Counted from the stretch's first letter, positions 16,966 through 26,019 are shown. The stretch is 64,000 bases of DNA from Herbaspirillum huttiense (GCF_004367745.1 NZ_CP037993.1:1922001-1986000), one strand, 5' to 3'. Translations and numbers: made by a program. Notes: generated from the sequence alone by a model not told the origin.

Positions 16966-18351
16966 ATGAACAACATGAGCATATTCACCAGTCTGCTGCT
17001 GATCCTGCTCCTGGTCGTGGTCAGCGCCTTTCTTTCCTGCGCCGAGATCTCCATTGCCGCCTCGCGCAAGATCCGTCTTGAGATGATGTCCAAGGAGGGC
17101 GTGCACAACGCCGACCGGGTCCTCTCGCTGCAAGCCCAGCCGGGCAATTTCTTCACGGTGGTGCAGATCGGCCTGAACGCGGTGGCCATCCTCGGTGGTG
17201 TGGTCGGCGAGCCGGCGCTCACGCCGCACATGCGCGAGATCGTCAGCACCTTCTACGTCGGCCCGCTGCTGGAGAACATCAGCTTTGCGATGTCCTTCCT
17301 GGTGGTGACGGCTTTCTTCATCCTCTTTGCCGACCTCATGCCCAAGCGCCTGGCCATGGCCGCCCCGGAGCGCGCCGCGGTGGCGCTGGTGCAGCCCATG
17401 CTGCTGCTGGAAACGCTCTTCAGGCCGCTGGTGTGGTTCTTCAACAGTCTGTCGAAGTGGATCTTCACGCTCTTCGGTTTGCCGCAGGTGCGCCAGGACG
17501 TGATCACGCCCAGCGAGATCCACGCCATGGTCGATGCGGGCGCGCAGGCCGGTGTGCTGCTGACGCAAGAGCATCACCTGATCGAGAACGTGTTCGAGCT
17601 GGAAAGCCGCTACGTGCCCTCGGCCATGACGCCGCGCGACAGCATCGTCTACTTCCTGCTGACCGACAGCGAAGACATGATCCGCCAGAAGATCATCGAT
17701 CACCCGCATTCGCGTTTCCTGGTCTGCGATGGGCATATTGACGCGGTGCTGGGCTACATCGACAGCAAGGATGTGCTCAAGCGCCTGCTCAAGGGTGAAC
17801 AGTTCTCCCTGGCCGACAAGGGGCTGGTGCATACGCCGCTGTCCATTCCCGATTCCCTGAACCTGTGGGAAGTGCTGGAACGCATGAAGGCCATGGATGA
17901 AGACCTGGCCATCGTGGTGAACGAATATGCACTGGTGGTCGGCATCATCAGCATCACCGACGTGACCGGCGTGCTCATGGGCAATCTGCTGGCCATCACC
18001 GAGGAAGAGCAGCAGATCGTGCGCCGTGACGAGAACTCCTGGCTCATGGATGGCCTGACGCCCTTGAACGATGTCATGAATGAACTGGACATCGACGAGT
18101 ATCCCAACCCGGTGGGCTATGAGACCTTGTCGGGCTTCATCATGTACATGCTGCGCAAGATTCCGAAGAAGACCGATTTCGTGCTCTTCTCCGATTTCAA
18201 GTTCGAGGTGGTGGACATCGAAGGCAATCGCATCAACCAGTTGCTGGTGACCCGCTTCAAGCAGGACAAGGCAGAAAAATCGGACAAGGCGGACAAATCG
18301 GGCAAATCGGACAAATCCGATAAGACAAGTCAGTCCGGCAAAACGGAATAG
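16966..18351 (+). CDS. ytfL: CNNM/CBS-domain membrane protein, YtfL type
   Basis: A 461-residue inner-membrane protein. The N-terminal CNNM (DUF21) domain has about four membrane segments (LLLILLLVVVSAFLSCAEIS; FFTVVQIGLNAVAILGGVVG; MSFLVVTAFFILFADLMPKR; LVWFFNSL). It is followed by a CBS pair (from MTPRDSIVYF to FAIT-like strands near VVNEYALVVGIISI) and a CorC_HlyC domain (DENSWLMDGLTPLNDVMNEL, FKFEVVDIEGNRINQLLV). The match to E. coli YtfL runs along the whole core. Relatives act in cation homeostasis or cadaverine tolerance; they are not true hemolysins. The last about 25 residues are a lysine/serine/aspartate repeat (KSDK units) not found in the E. coli protein. Confidence 0.92.
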   Translation: MNNMSIFTSLLLILLLVVVSAFLSCAEISIAASRKIRLEMMSKEGVHNADRVLSLQAQPGNFFTVVQIGLNAVAILGGVVGEPALTPHMREIVSTFYVGPLLENISFAMSFLVVTAFFILFADLMPKRLAMAAPERAAVALVQPMLLLETLFRPLVWFFNSLSKWIFTLFGLPQVRQDVITPSEIHAMVDAGAQAGVLLTQEHHLIENVFELESRYVPSAMTPRDSIVYFLLTDSEDMIRQKIIDHPHSRFLVCDGHIDAVLGYIDSKDVLKRLLKGEQFSLADKGLVHTPLSIPDSLNLWEVLERMKAMDEDLAIVVNEYALVVGIISITDVTGVLMGNLLAITEEEQQIVRRDENSWLMDGLTPLNDVMNELDIDEYPNPVGYETLSGFIMYMLRKIPKKTDFVLFSDFKFEVVDIEGNRINQLLVTRFKQDKAEKSDKADKSGKSDKSDKTSQSGKTE

Positions 18352-18514
18352 CAGTCCGGCACAACTTGATCTCGTTTTTTCAGACTTTTCCTATGCCCAT
18401 GAACGCCGTAAACCGGGATACTCCCGTCCAGTCGCTTGCTTGAAAGACTGGTACTCGGGGAAAGCAGGCGGCTGCAGTACCTGTAGCAAAACGTAGCAGA
18501 GGTAGTCGTGGGCT

Positions 18515-18545
18515 GGCCCGCATTCGCAAGGATGCGGGCCTTTTT
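18515..18545 (+). terminator. Rho-independent terminator
   Basis: A 9-bp stem (ggcccgcat with atgcgggcc), an 8-base loop and five T residues follow. It lies 164 bp after ytfL, which leaves room for a separate short transcript. Confidence 0.8.
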
Positions 18546-18608
18546 CATGGGGCACGGCGTCAGCAGGCTTTCCGGCATTGCAGTACAGTCAGGACTGTCT
18601 GAATATGA

Positions 18609-18800
18609 ATGAAGTGGAATCCGCAAGTGGCAAAAGACGTCAAGAGCCCCTGTGTCTCGCTGTGCAAGCTCAAGCACGAAGTCTGTACCGGCTGCGGCCG
18701 CACCCGGGATGAAATCAAGGACTGGAAATCGATGAAGCGCAAGGAGCAGCTCCACACCGTGGAGCTGGCCGCCAAGCGCATGAAGGCATTGAAGAAGTAG
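18609..18800 (+). CDS. DUF1289 small cysteine-rich protein
   Basis: A 63-residue basic protein with the DUF1289 pattern SPCVSLCKLKHEVCTGCGRT, four cysteines likely to bind a metal, followed by a helical W-x-x-M-x-x-x-E segment. A GTG at 18627 is an alternative start giving a 57-residue protein beginning MAKDVKSPC. Function is unknown; the family is widespread in proteobacteria as short stand-alone proteins. It is convergent with the TM2 gene and follows the terminator, so it needs its own promoter. Confidence 0.85.
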   Translation: MKWNPQVAKDVKSPCVSLCKLKHEVCTGCGRTRDEIKDWKSMKRKEQLHTVELAAKRMKALKK

Positions 18801-18828
18801 GGCGGCCGGGATGGGCCGCCGGCAGGGT

Positions 18829-19236
18829 TCAGGCGCGTGCGCCGTGGTTGCGTTCGGAGATCTGGGCGTTGAGCGTCCAGAAGTCGTACAGCACGCCCAG
18901 CAGGAAGAAGCCGCCGGTGAAGAAATAGACGATGCCGCTGATCCACTTGCCGATGTACAGGCGGTGCGCGCCGAAGATGCCCAGAAAAGTCAGCAGCAGC
19001 CAGGCCACCGAATAGTTGATCTCGCCGGCCACGAACCGGCGGTCGGCTTCGTGATCCATCGAGGGGATCAGGAACAGGTCGACGATCCAGCCAATGCCCA
19101 ACAGGCCCAGCGTGAAGAACCAGATCGTGCCGGTGACGGGTTTGCCGTAGTAGAAGCGGTGCGCGCCGAGAAATCCGAAGATCCAGAGCAGATAGCCCAG
19201 GGTTTTGCTGTGGGTGTTGTTGATGTTGTTGTTCAT
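18829..19236 (-). CDS. TM2-domain membrane protein with two TM2 units
   Basis: A 135-residue membrane protein with two TM2-type units: residues about 11-60 (YLLWIFGFLGAHRFYYGKPV, then TIWFFTLGLLGIGWIVDLFL) and 75-125 (WLLLTFLGIFGAHRLYIGKW, then IVYFFTGGFFLLGVLYDFW). Each has the G-x-x-G-A-H-R-x-Y-x-G-K hallmark and a DxF/DxW exit motif, so it arose from internal duplication. Role unknown. The N-terminus is an Asn-rich stretch (MNNNINNTHSK). Confidence 0.9.
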   Translation of the reverse strand: MNNNINNTHSKTLGYLLWIFGFLGAHRFYYGKPVTGTIWFFTLGLLGIGWIVDLFLIPSMDHEADRRFVAGEINYSVAWLLLTFLGIFGAHRLYIGKWISGIVYFFTGGFFLLGVLYDFWTLNAQISERNHGARA

Positions 19237-19525
19237 CCAGGCTCCAAATGAGGGTGGGGCAGGTTATAGCGTGATATGAAGATTGTTTCGCACGATGCGC
19301 CGTGCTGCATTGTGACATGGGCTCATCCTGAAAGTGCCCTTTGCGCAGAGTGAAGCGGTGTGTCCGATGGCGGCCGACTGTCTGCCAAAGTCTTCACATC
19401 GTTGCGGCGATCCGACGGCTTGCCCGCAAGAAAAGGCCAGCTGGGTTAAACTATGCACCTTCAGGAGGCCGTGCAACGAAGAGCCTCCCTGGAATTCCGC
19501 CACTGTCACCCGCTCTGTTGCCCCG

Positions 19526-20917
19526 TTGCCTACCGTGCGACCCTCGCTGCTCATTCCGCTCATCGTCGGCTGTGCGCTGTTCATGGAAAACATGGACGCC
19601 ACCGTGCTGGCCACCTCGCTCCCCGCGCTCGCGCGCGATCTCCATCAAGACCCGATCACCCTGAAACTGGCCATGACCGCCTATGTCGCGGCGCTGGGCG
19701 TGTTCATCCCGATCTCCGGCTGGATGGCCGACAAGCTGGGCGCGCGCAAGGTGTTCAGCTGGGCCATGATCGTCTTCATGACCGGCTCCATCCTGTGCGC
19801 CGTCTCCGGCTCGCTGGTGACCTTCGTGGCGGCGCGCTTCCTGCAGGGCATCGGCGGGGCCATGATGGTGCCGGTGGGGCGGGTCATCATCGCGCGTTCG
19901 GTCGACAAGTCCGAACTGGTCAAGGCGGTCAGCTATCTCACCTTGCCGGCGCTCCTGGGACCGGTGGTCGGGCCGCTGCTGGGCGGCTTTCTCACGACCT
20001 ACTTCCATTGGCGCTGGGTGTTCCTGATCAATATCCCGTTCTGTTTCCTGGGCCTGTATCTGGCCAAGCGCTTCATCCAGAACTTCAAGGAAGACAATCC
20101 GGCCCCGCTGGATGTGAAGGGTTTTGTACTCACCTCGGTGGGCGCGGCCATGATCATGCTGGGCCTGTCGCTGTTCGGCAGCCAGCTGGTCGACGGCGCT
20201 ACGCCGGTGGCCATGTGCTCCATCGGCGCCATTGCGCTGGTGATGTATTACCGTCATTCCACCCAGATCCCGTATCCGCTGCTGGACTTCCGCCTGCTGC
20301 GCATCCCCACGCTGCATGCCAGCGTGGTGGGCGGCTCGCTGTTCCGCATCGGCTTGGGGGCGGTGCCGTTCCTGCTGCCGCTGGCCTTGCAGGAAGGGCT
20401 GGGCATGACCGCCTTCCAGGCCGGCAGCATCACCTGTGCCTCGGCCTTCGGTTCGCTCTTCATCCGTCTGCTGGCCAGCCGGGTGCTGCGCCGCTATGGC
20501 TTCCGCACCGTGCTGATGGTCAATGCGGTGTTCGCCGGCTTCGCGCTGGCGGCTTATGGCATCTTCAGCATGCATACGCCTTATCTGCTCATCGTCACCA
20601 TCGTGCTGATGGGCGGGGTGTTCCCGGCGCTGCAGTTCACCTGCCTCAATTCGATCGCCTATGCCGACATCGACAGCCGCGACGCCGGCCGCGTCACCAG
20701 CCTGGCCAGCGTGATCCAGCAGCTGTCGCTGGGCCTGGGCGTGACGGTGGCGGGCATCGTGCTGCAACTGTCGAATCATCTGCAGGGGCATGCGAGCATC
20801 GTCGAGGCCGATTTCTGGCCGGCCTTCCTGGTCATCGGCCTGTTCTCGGTGGCCTCGGTGCCGATCAGCGGCAAGCTGCCGCACAATGCCGGGCTGGAGC
20901 TCTCGCGCGGGAAGTGA
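19526..20917 (+). CDS. MFS transporter, DHA2 (drug:H+ antiporter) family
   Basis: A membrane exporter of about 460 residues with 12-14 predicted helices. Motifs include FMENMDATVLATSLP in helix 1, the loop motif GWMADKLGARKVF, a helix-4 arginine region AARFLQGIGGAMMVPVGR and motif C-like LLGPVVGPLLGG. It resembles EmrB/QacA-type multidrug exporters. The start is uncertain: no in-frame ATG has a good ribosome site, the frame is open from 19334, and TTG 19526 or GTG 19535 give the usual N-terminal length. No membrane-fusion partner is adjacent. Confidence 0.85.
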   Translation: MPTVRPSLLIPLIVGCALFMENMDATVLATSLPALARDLHQDPITLKLAMTAYVAALGVFIPISGWMADKLGARKVFSWAMIVFMTGSILCAVSGSLVTFVAARFLQGIGGAMMVPVGRVIIARSVDKSELVKAVSYLTLPALLGPVVGPLLGGFLTTYFHWRWVFLINIPFCFLGLYLAKRFIQNFKEDNPAPLDVKGFVLTSVGAAMIMLGLSLFGSQLVDGATPVAMCSIGAIALVMYYRHSTQIPYPLLDFRLLRIPTLHASVVGGSLFRIGLGAVPFLLPLALQEGLGMTAFQAGSITCASAFGSLFIRLLASRVLRRYGFRTVLMVNAVFAGFALAAYGIFSMHTPYLLIVTIVLMGGVFPALQFTCLNSIAYADIDSRDAGRVTSLASVIQQLSLGLGVTVAGIVLQLSNHLQGHASIVEADFWPAFLVIGLFSVASVPISGKLPHNAGLELSRGK

Positions 20918-20975
20918 TCTGGTGCCGTCATGCCGGGCTGCTATCATCCCGGCATCCTGAACTTTGGAGTCGCGC

Positions 20976-21683
20976 ATGTCCTTTTCCCGTTTCCCCGTTT
21001 CCGCACTGCGCCGCACGCTGGCGGCCAGTCTCTTGCTGGCCAGCTGCGGTGCCCTGGCCTTTTCGCTGTCCGACCTGAGCAACCAGGACGCCACCGCCGG
21101 CCTGAAAGCCGCGCTGGAGAAGGGCGCCAATACCGCCGTGGCCAACCTGGGCCGGCCCAACGGCTTCCTCGGCAACGACAAGGTCAAGATCCAGCTGCCC
21201 GGTGCGCTGGAACAGGCCATGCCGCTGCTGCGCATGACCGGCATGGGCGGCCAGGTCGATGGCCTGGTGGCCGACATGAACCACGCTGCCGAGGCCGCCG
21301 TGCCGATGGCCAAGCCGCTGCTGGTCAATGCCGTCAAGTCGATGTCGGTGAGCGATGCCAAGAACATCCTGGCCGGTGGCGATACCTCCGTGACCGATTT
21401 CTTCCGCCAGAAAACCTCGGGCGAACTGGCCGTGAAGTTCCTGCCCATCGTCAAGCAGATCACCGACAAGAACGGCCTCTCGGGCCGCTACAACGCCGTC
21501 ATGGGCCAGGTCGCCAAATCCGGGCTGGTGAGCGCCGAGCAGAGCACCGTGGAAGGCTATGTCACCCAGCGTGCGCTGGATGGCTTGTTCCTGATGATCG
21601 GCGAGGAAGAAAAAGCCATCCGCAAGGATCCGGTCGGGACCGGCAGCGCCATTCTGGGCAAGGTGTTCGGCGCCATGCGCTGA
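20976..21683 (+). CDS. DUF4197 exported protein, possible lipoprotein
   Basis: A 235-residue protein with an N-terminal export signal (LRRTLAASLLLASCGALAF). LLASC could be a lipobox, making it a lipoprotein, or cleavage could follow GALA. The mature part is helical and matches DUF4197 (ATAGLKAALEKGANTAVANL, NDKVKIQLPGALEQAMPLLR, ALDGLFLMIGEEEKAIRKDP). Function unknown in any organism I can name. An upstream ATG at 20964 is less likely because MSFSRF is followed directly by the signal region. A strong terminator follows. Confidence 0.88.
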   Translation: MSFSRFPVSALRRTLAASLLLASCGALAFSLSDLSNQDATAGLKAALEKGANTAVANLGRPNGFLGNDKVKIQLPGALEQAMPLLRMTGMGGQVDGLVADMNHAAEAAVPMAKPLLVNAVKSMSVSDAKNILAGGDTSVTDFFRQKTSGELAVKFLPIVKQITDKNGLSGRYNAVMGQVAKSGLVSAEQSTVEGYVTQRALDGLFLMIGEEEKAIRKDPVGTGSAILGKVFGAMR

Positions 21684-21732
21684 CAGCGGAGCACCGACGC
21701 GGCGACCTCCTGCCGCGCTTCTGAAAAATTTT

Positions 21733-21768
21733 TCGCCGGCCTCGCAGAGAGGTCCGGCGATTTTTTTT
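21733..21768 (+). terminator. Rho-independent terminator after DUF4197
   Basis: Stem tcgccgg/ccggcga extended by cctc/gagg, then eight T residues at 21761-21768. Confidence 0.85.
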
Positions 21769-22290
21769 GCCCCATGTTGCTCATTAGTCAAGCTCGGCGG
21801 GAGCCGCATGGGGCAAGGGATAGCGCCGCGCTGGCGGTTTTCAGGATGACCACTTTTAACGGCATATTGACCGCCGTTGGGAACTTTTAAAAGTGCTTCA
21901 GATCTGTAAGTTATCGATTCACATTGCTACATTGCTGGACAGCATTAAGCGATTGCTTTAAACTATCGTTCTTTCGCGGCATCTTGCTCGCGAAATCACT
22001 TGTTCAACAACGACTCTTAGCAGTGTCCGATCCGCAGTGTGCGGGTTGTCCGAATTTCCGGCTGGCAGCGCGAACGCCCTCCCGTTCTCCACGGTGAACC
22101 GTTCCCATCCCTGTCCGGTGTGCACTATGCCGAGGCTGGCTTCATCGCTTCGGTTTCATCGCTGCCCTTGCAGCTTTCGGTTCGCATCCAAACGATACGC
22201 CCAACGGGGCAAGCGAACCCTTTAAAACTTGATCCCAGAAACCCGTCGTCGCGGCGTCATGTCGTGTCGGCTATACCAACAGGGGGTAAC
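21769..22290. other. Long leader/promoter region before the osmoprotectant transporter
   Basis: About 520 bases with no credible gene. A reading frame stays open upstream of the permease from 22039, but its translation is unlike the permease family and is ignored. The first 230 bases are AT-rich compared with the flanks (for example around 21850-21980, with aacttttaaaagt and ttgctttaaactatcg), which suggests the promoter lies there and leaves an untranslated leader of 250-300 bases. No known riboswitch was recognised. Confidence 0.4.
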
Positions 22291-23004
22291 ATGACACGTG
22301 TTCGTCACGTCTTCGCCGGCGCGTTCGGTTTTGCGCTGGTTATTGCAGGCCTGGTCTGGTGGATCGGTCCGGACGTCATCCAGAAGTATCGCGGTGACCT
22401 GGTCTACTACACCGGCAAGCATCTGGAACTGGTCTTCAGTTCGATGGTGCTGGCCCTGGCCACCGGCATTCCGGCCGGTATCGCGCTATCCCGCCCGGGC
22501 GCGCAACGCAGTGCAGAGAAGTTCATCCAGATCTTCAACATCGGCAACACCATCCCCTCCATCGCCGTACTGGCGCTGGCATTGGCTGCCTTCGGCATCG
22601 GCAATGGCCCGACCATCCTGGCCCTGTGGCTGGCTTCGTTGCTGCCCATCGTGCGCAACACCTACGAGGGGTTGAAGAACGTGCCGGCGGCCATGAAGGA
22701 AGCTGCTCGCGGCATCGGCATGAAGCCGCACCAGATCCTGTTCCGCGTGGAGTTGCCCAATGCGCTGCCGATCATCGTCGGTGGCGTGCGTACTTCGCTG
22801 GCGATCAACGTCGGTACCGCACCGCTGTCGATGCTGATCGGCGGCGAGAGTCTCGGCGGCCTGATCTTCCCCGGCATCTATCTGAACAATCACGGCCAGC
22901 TGCTGCTGGGCGCTGCCGCCACCGCCTTGCTGGCGCTGGTGCTGGATGCCCTGGTGACCTCGCTGTCGGGTTTCTACCTGGCGCGTCGCGGGCTGCGCAC
23001 CTGA
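22291..23004 (+). CDS. Osmoprotectant ABC transporter, permease 1
   Basis: A 237-residue inner-membrane permease of the OpuC/OsmU/YehW type. The start at 22291 has a GGGGG ribosome site 4 bases upstream. It has about six helices and the binding-protein-dependent transport signature (EAARGIGMKPHQILFRVELP, followed by NALPIIVGGVRTSLAINVG). Together with the next three genes it forms a complete importer for glycine betaine, choline or similar compatible solutes. Gene order is permease, binding protein, permease, ATPase. Confidence 0.88.
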   Translation: MTRVRHVFAGAFGFALVIAGLVWWIGPDVIQKYRGDLVYYTGKHLELVFSSMVLALATGIPAGIALSRPGAQRSAEKFIQIFNIGNTIPSIAVLALALAAFGIGNGPTILALWLASLLPIVRNTYEGLKNVPAAMKEAARGIGMKPHQILFRVELPNALPIIVGGVRTSLAINVGTAPLSMLIGGESLGGLIFPGIYLNNHGQLLLGAAATALLALVLDALVTSLSGFYLARRGLRT

Positions 23005-23076
23005 TCCGGCAGCTCATTCCCATCACAAGAACGACCGCACGCCAGCCCTTTCCGGCACAGCGGTAGAGAGGAAAGC

Positions 23077-23991
23077 ATGACAAAGAAGACCATCGCAAAA
23101 TATGCCCTGTGCGCCCTGGCGCTTGGCTTGGCCATGTTCGGCACGGCCCGCGCTCAGGCCCAGAACCTGGTCATCGGCGGCAAGAACTTCACCGAGCAGC
23201 TGCTGCTCTCGGACATGACCGCGCAATACCTGCGCGCCAAGGGTTACGACACCGACCTGAAGAACGGCCTCGGCACGACCCTGATGCGCTCGGCGCTGGA
23301 GAGCGGCCAGATCGACATCGTCTGGGATTACACCGGCACCGCCCTGATCGTCTACAACCACATCGAGGACAAGCTCGATCCCGACCAGATCTACCAGAAG
23401 GTCAAGGAACTGGACGCCCCGCGCGGCCTGACCTGGCTCAACCAGTCGGAGCTGAACAACACCTACGCCTTCGCCATGCCGCGTGACGTGGCCGAGAAGT
23501 ATCACATCCACTCGCTGCAGGACCTCGCCAACCGCATCAATGAAGACGACAAGGAAGGCAACAAGCAGCACCTGCTGGGCGTGGACTATGAATTCGCTTC
23601 CCGTCCCGACGGCCTGGGCCCGATGCAGGCGCTGTATGGCTTCAAGCTGGATCGCAGCGAAGTCAAGCAGATGGACCCGGGTCTGGTCTACACGGCCCTG
23701 AAGAACGAACAATTGTTCGTCGGCCTGACCTACGCTTCGGATGGCCGCATCAAGGGTTTCGACCTGCAGCTGCTGGAGGATGACAAGGGCTACTTTGCCG
23801 CCTACAAGGCCACCCCGGTGGTGCGCCAGGAGATCCTGGACAAGAACCCCAAGCTGGCCGAGCAACTGAACGCCCTGGCCGCCAAGATCGACACGGCGAC
23901 CATGACCGAGCTGAACAAGCGCGTCGACATCGACCAGGAACCGGTGGCCAAGGTGGCGGCCGATTTCCTGAAGCAAGCCGGCCTGATCTGA
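23077..23991 (+). CDS. Osmoprotectant ABC transporter, periplasmic binding protein
   Basis: A 304-residue binding protein with a signal peptide (KYALCALALGLAMFG, cleavage near ARAQA). It has the OpuAC/OsmX-type mature start NLVIGGKNFTEQLLLSDMTA, and further LGTTLMRSALESGQIDIVWD and YTGTALIVYNH, which line the ligand pocket in quaternary-amine binders. It begins 72 bp after the first permease. No lipobox was seen, so it is soluble in the periplasm. The precise ligand is not readable from sequence. Confidence 0.9.
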   Translation: MTKKTIAKYALCALALGLAMFGTARAQAQNLVIGGKNFTEQLLLSDMTAQYLRAKGYDTDLKNGLGTTLMRSALESGQIDIVWDYTGTALIVYNHIEDKLDPDQIYQKVKELDAPRGLTWLNQSELNNTYAFAMPRDVAEKYHIHSLQDLANRINEDDKEGNKQHLLGVDYEFASRPDGLGPMQALYGFKLDRSEVKQMDPGLVYTALKNEQLFVGLTYASDGRIKGFDLQLLEDDKGYFAAYKATPVVRQEILDKNPKLAEQLNALAAKIDTATMTELNKRVDIDQEPVAKVAADFLKQAGLI

Positions 23992-24001
23992 GGAGGGGAC
24001 C

Positions 24002-24652
24002 ATGAACATCTTCCAATACCTGCAATCGGACTGGCGCAACATCCTCGACCTGACCCTGCAGCACCTCGAACTGGTGGGCATTGCGGTGAGCCTGGCCATT
24101 GCCATCGGCGTCCCGCTGGGCATCCTGATCGTGCGGGTGCGCTGGCTGGCCGGTCCTTTAATGGGGCTGGCGACCATCGTGCTGACGCTGCCTTCCATCG
24201 CACTGTTCGGCCTGATGATCCCGGTGTTCTCGCAATTTGGTGCCGGCATCGGCCCCTTGCCCGCCATCACCGCCGTGTTCCTGTATTCGCTGCTGCCGAT
24301 CATGCGCAACACTTATCTGGCGCTGGAGAACATTGAAGCCGGCATCAAGGAAGCCGGCATCGGCATCGGCATGACCTTCTGGCAGCGCCTGCGCATGGTG
24401 GACCTGCCGCTGGCCGTGCCTGTCATCCTGGGCGGCGTGCGTACCGCCGTCGTGATGAACATCGGCGTCATGGCCATTGCGGCCGTGATTGGTGCTGGTG
24501 GGCTGGGCGTGCTGATCCTGCATGCGATCAGCCAGAGCAACATGCAAAAACTCGTGGTGGGCGCGGTGATGATCAGCGTGCTGGCCATCATTGCGGACAC
24601 CCTGCTGCAACGTCTGCAGAAAATCCTGACACCGAAAGGAGTACAAAAATGA
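24002..24652 (+). CDS. Osmoprotectant ABC transporter, permease 2
   Basis: A 216-residue permease with five or six helices (LELVGIAVSLAIAIGVPLGI; LATIVLTLPSIALFGLMIPV) and the EAA-type loop KEAGIGIGMTFWQRLRMVDL. It starts 10 bp after the binding-protein gene, with GAGGGG as ribosome site, and overlaps the ATPase gene by four bases. It is paralogous to permease 1, and the two would form a heterodimeric channel. Confidence 0.9.
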   Translation: MNIFQYLQSDWRNILDLTLQHLELVGIAVSLAIAIGVPLGILIVRVRWLAGPLMGLATIVLTLPSIALFGLMIPVFSQFGAGIGPLPAITAVFLYSLLPIMRNTYLALENIEAGIKEAGIGIGMTFWQRLRMVDLPLAVPVILGGVRTAVVMNIGVMAIAAVIGAGGLGVLILHAISQSNMQKLVVGAVMISVLAIIADTLLQRLQKILTPKGVQK

Positions 24653-25782
24653 TCGAACTGGACCAACTGAGCAAGACCTACACTCAAAAGGATGGCACGC
24701 AGGTCAAGGCGGTGGACGCCGTCAGCCTGAAGGTGGCTGAAGGGGAGATCTGCGTCTTCCTCGGCCCCTCGGGATGTGGCAAGACCACCACCCTCAAGAT
24801 GATCAATCGCCTGATCAACCCGACCTCCGGCCGCGTACTGCTGAACGGCCAGGACACCTCCGGCATCGATGAAGTGGAACTGCGCCGCCACATCGGCTAC
24901 GTGATCCAGCAGATTGGTCTGTTCCCCAACATGACCATCGAAGAAAACATCACCATCGTCCCGCGCCTCCTGGGCTGGGACAAGAAGCGCTGCCAGGAGC
25001 GTGCCACCGAACTGATGGCCATGGTGGCACTGGACCCGAAGAAATTCCTCAAGCGCTACCCGCGTGAGCTGTCTGGTGGCCAGCAGCAGCGTATCGGCGT
25101 CATCCGCGCACTGGCGGCCGATGCGCCGGTGCTGCTGATGGATGAACCGTTTGGCGCGGTCGATCCGATCAATCGCGAATCGATCCAGAACGAGTTCTTC
25201 CAGATGCAGCGCCAGCTGAACAAGACCGTCATCATGGTCAGTCACGACATCGACGAAGCCATCAAGCTGGGCGACAAGGTGGCCGTGTTCCGCGCCGGCA
25301 AGCTGGTGCAGTTCGACAATCCGGACACCTTGCTGGCCCGTCCCAAGGATGATTTCGTGAGCGCCTTCGTGGGTCAGGATCACACCCTGAAGCGACTGTT
25401 GCTGGTGCGTGCCGGCGAGGCTGCGACTACACCGGCGACTGCCCACCCGGACGTATCGTGCGACCAGGCGCTGGCGCTGATGGATGACCAGGATTCGCGC
25501 TATCTCACCATCATCGATGCCGACAACCGTGCCCTGGGTTATCTGACCCGCCGTGATGTGCGCGGCAACACCGGCGTGGCTGAGGACATGGTGCGTCCCT
25601 TCACCATGAATGCCGATCCGGACGAGAACCTGCGCGTGGTGCTCTCCAAGATGTACAAGCACAGCACCAGCTGGATGCCGGTCATTGCCAACGATGGCAG
25701 CTACGTGGGCGAAGTGACGCAGGATTCCATCGCCAGCTACCTGAGCTCCGGCAAGTCGCGCGGGATGGCGATGGCGGCTTGA
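24649..25782 (+). CDS. Osmoprotectant ABC transporter, ATPase with CBS pair
   Basis: A 377-residue cytoplasmic ATPase. Walker A GPSGCGKTTT, signature LSGGQQQRIGVIRAL, Walker B VLLMDEPFGAVDP and the switch histidine in MVSHDIDEA are all present. The C-terminal about 110 residues form two CBS units (ALMDDQDSRYLTIIDADNRA, then LGYLTRRDVRG; and WMPVIANDGSYVGEVTQDSI). In OpuA/OpuC-type transporters the CBS pair senses ionic strength or cyclic-di-AMP and gates transport. It overlaps permease 2 by four bases and is followed by a terminator. Confidence 0.92.
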   Translation: MIELDQLSKTYTQKDGTQVKAVDAVSLKVAEGEICVFLGPSGCGKTTTLKMINRLINPTSGRVLLNGQDTSGIDEVELRRHIGYVIQQIGLFPNMTIEENITIVPRLLGWDKKRCQERATELMAMVALDPKKFLKRYPRELSGGQQQRIGVIRALAADAPVLLMDEPFGAVDPINRESIQNEFFQMQRQLNKTVIMVSHDIDEAIKLGDKVAVFRAGKLVQFDNPDTLLARPKDDFVSAFVGQDHTLKRLLLVRAGEAATTPATAHPDVSCDQALALMDDQDSRYLTIIDADNRALGYLTRRDVRGNTGVAEDMVRPFTMNADPDENLRVVLSKMYKHSTSWMPVIANDGSYVGEVTQDSIASYLSSGKSRGMAMAA

Positions 25783-25833
25783 TGGCCCGATTGATGCGAT
25801 TGCCGATGTGAAGCAAACCGCGAAAACGCAAGG

Positions 25834-25865
25834 CAGGACAGCAGGACAGCAGGACAGCAAGACAG
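25834..25865. repeat. Short tandem repeat, four 8-bp units
   Basis: Three exact copies of caggacag (25834-25857) are followed by one copy with a single change (caagacag). It lies in the untranslated stretch between the ATPase stop and the terminator. It is a likely slippage tract of no coding effect. Confidence 0.8.
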
Positions 25866-25878
25866 TAGTAAAGCAGAA

Positions 25879-25906
25879 GGGCAATGCGCAGGCATTGCCC
25901 TTTTTT
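25879..25906 (+). terminator. Rho-independent terminator of the ABC operon
   Basis: Perfect 9-bp stem gggcaatgc/gcattgccc with a 4-base loop and six T residues. Confidence 0.88.
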
Positions 25907-26019
25907 ATTGTGCCTGCTGCAGATCGTCGAGGAAGGCTTGCCGGCGCTCATTCTCGCTCAAGATGTGCGACTCCGACAATGCAGTCTGGCCTGCGGGATG
26001 CGGGCCGATGCGAAATGAT

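Noticed and set aside
19451..21469. 672-codon minus-strand frame across the MFS and DUF4197 genes
   Set aside because: Shadow of two well-supported plus-strand genes, with typical antisense composition.
22039..22290. N-terminal extension of the first permease
   Set aside because: The extra residues do not look like a permease N-terminus, and a strong GGGGG ribosome site precedes the ATG at 22291.
25834..25865. CRISPR-like repeat
   Set aside because: Units are 8 bp with no spacers; a simple tandem repeat.
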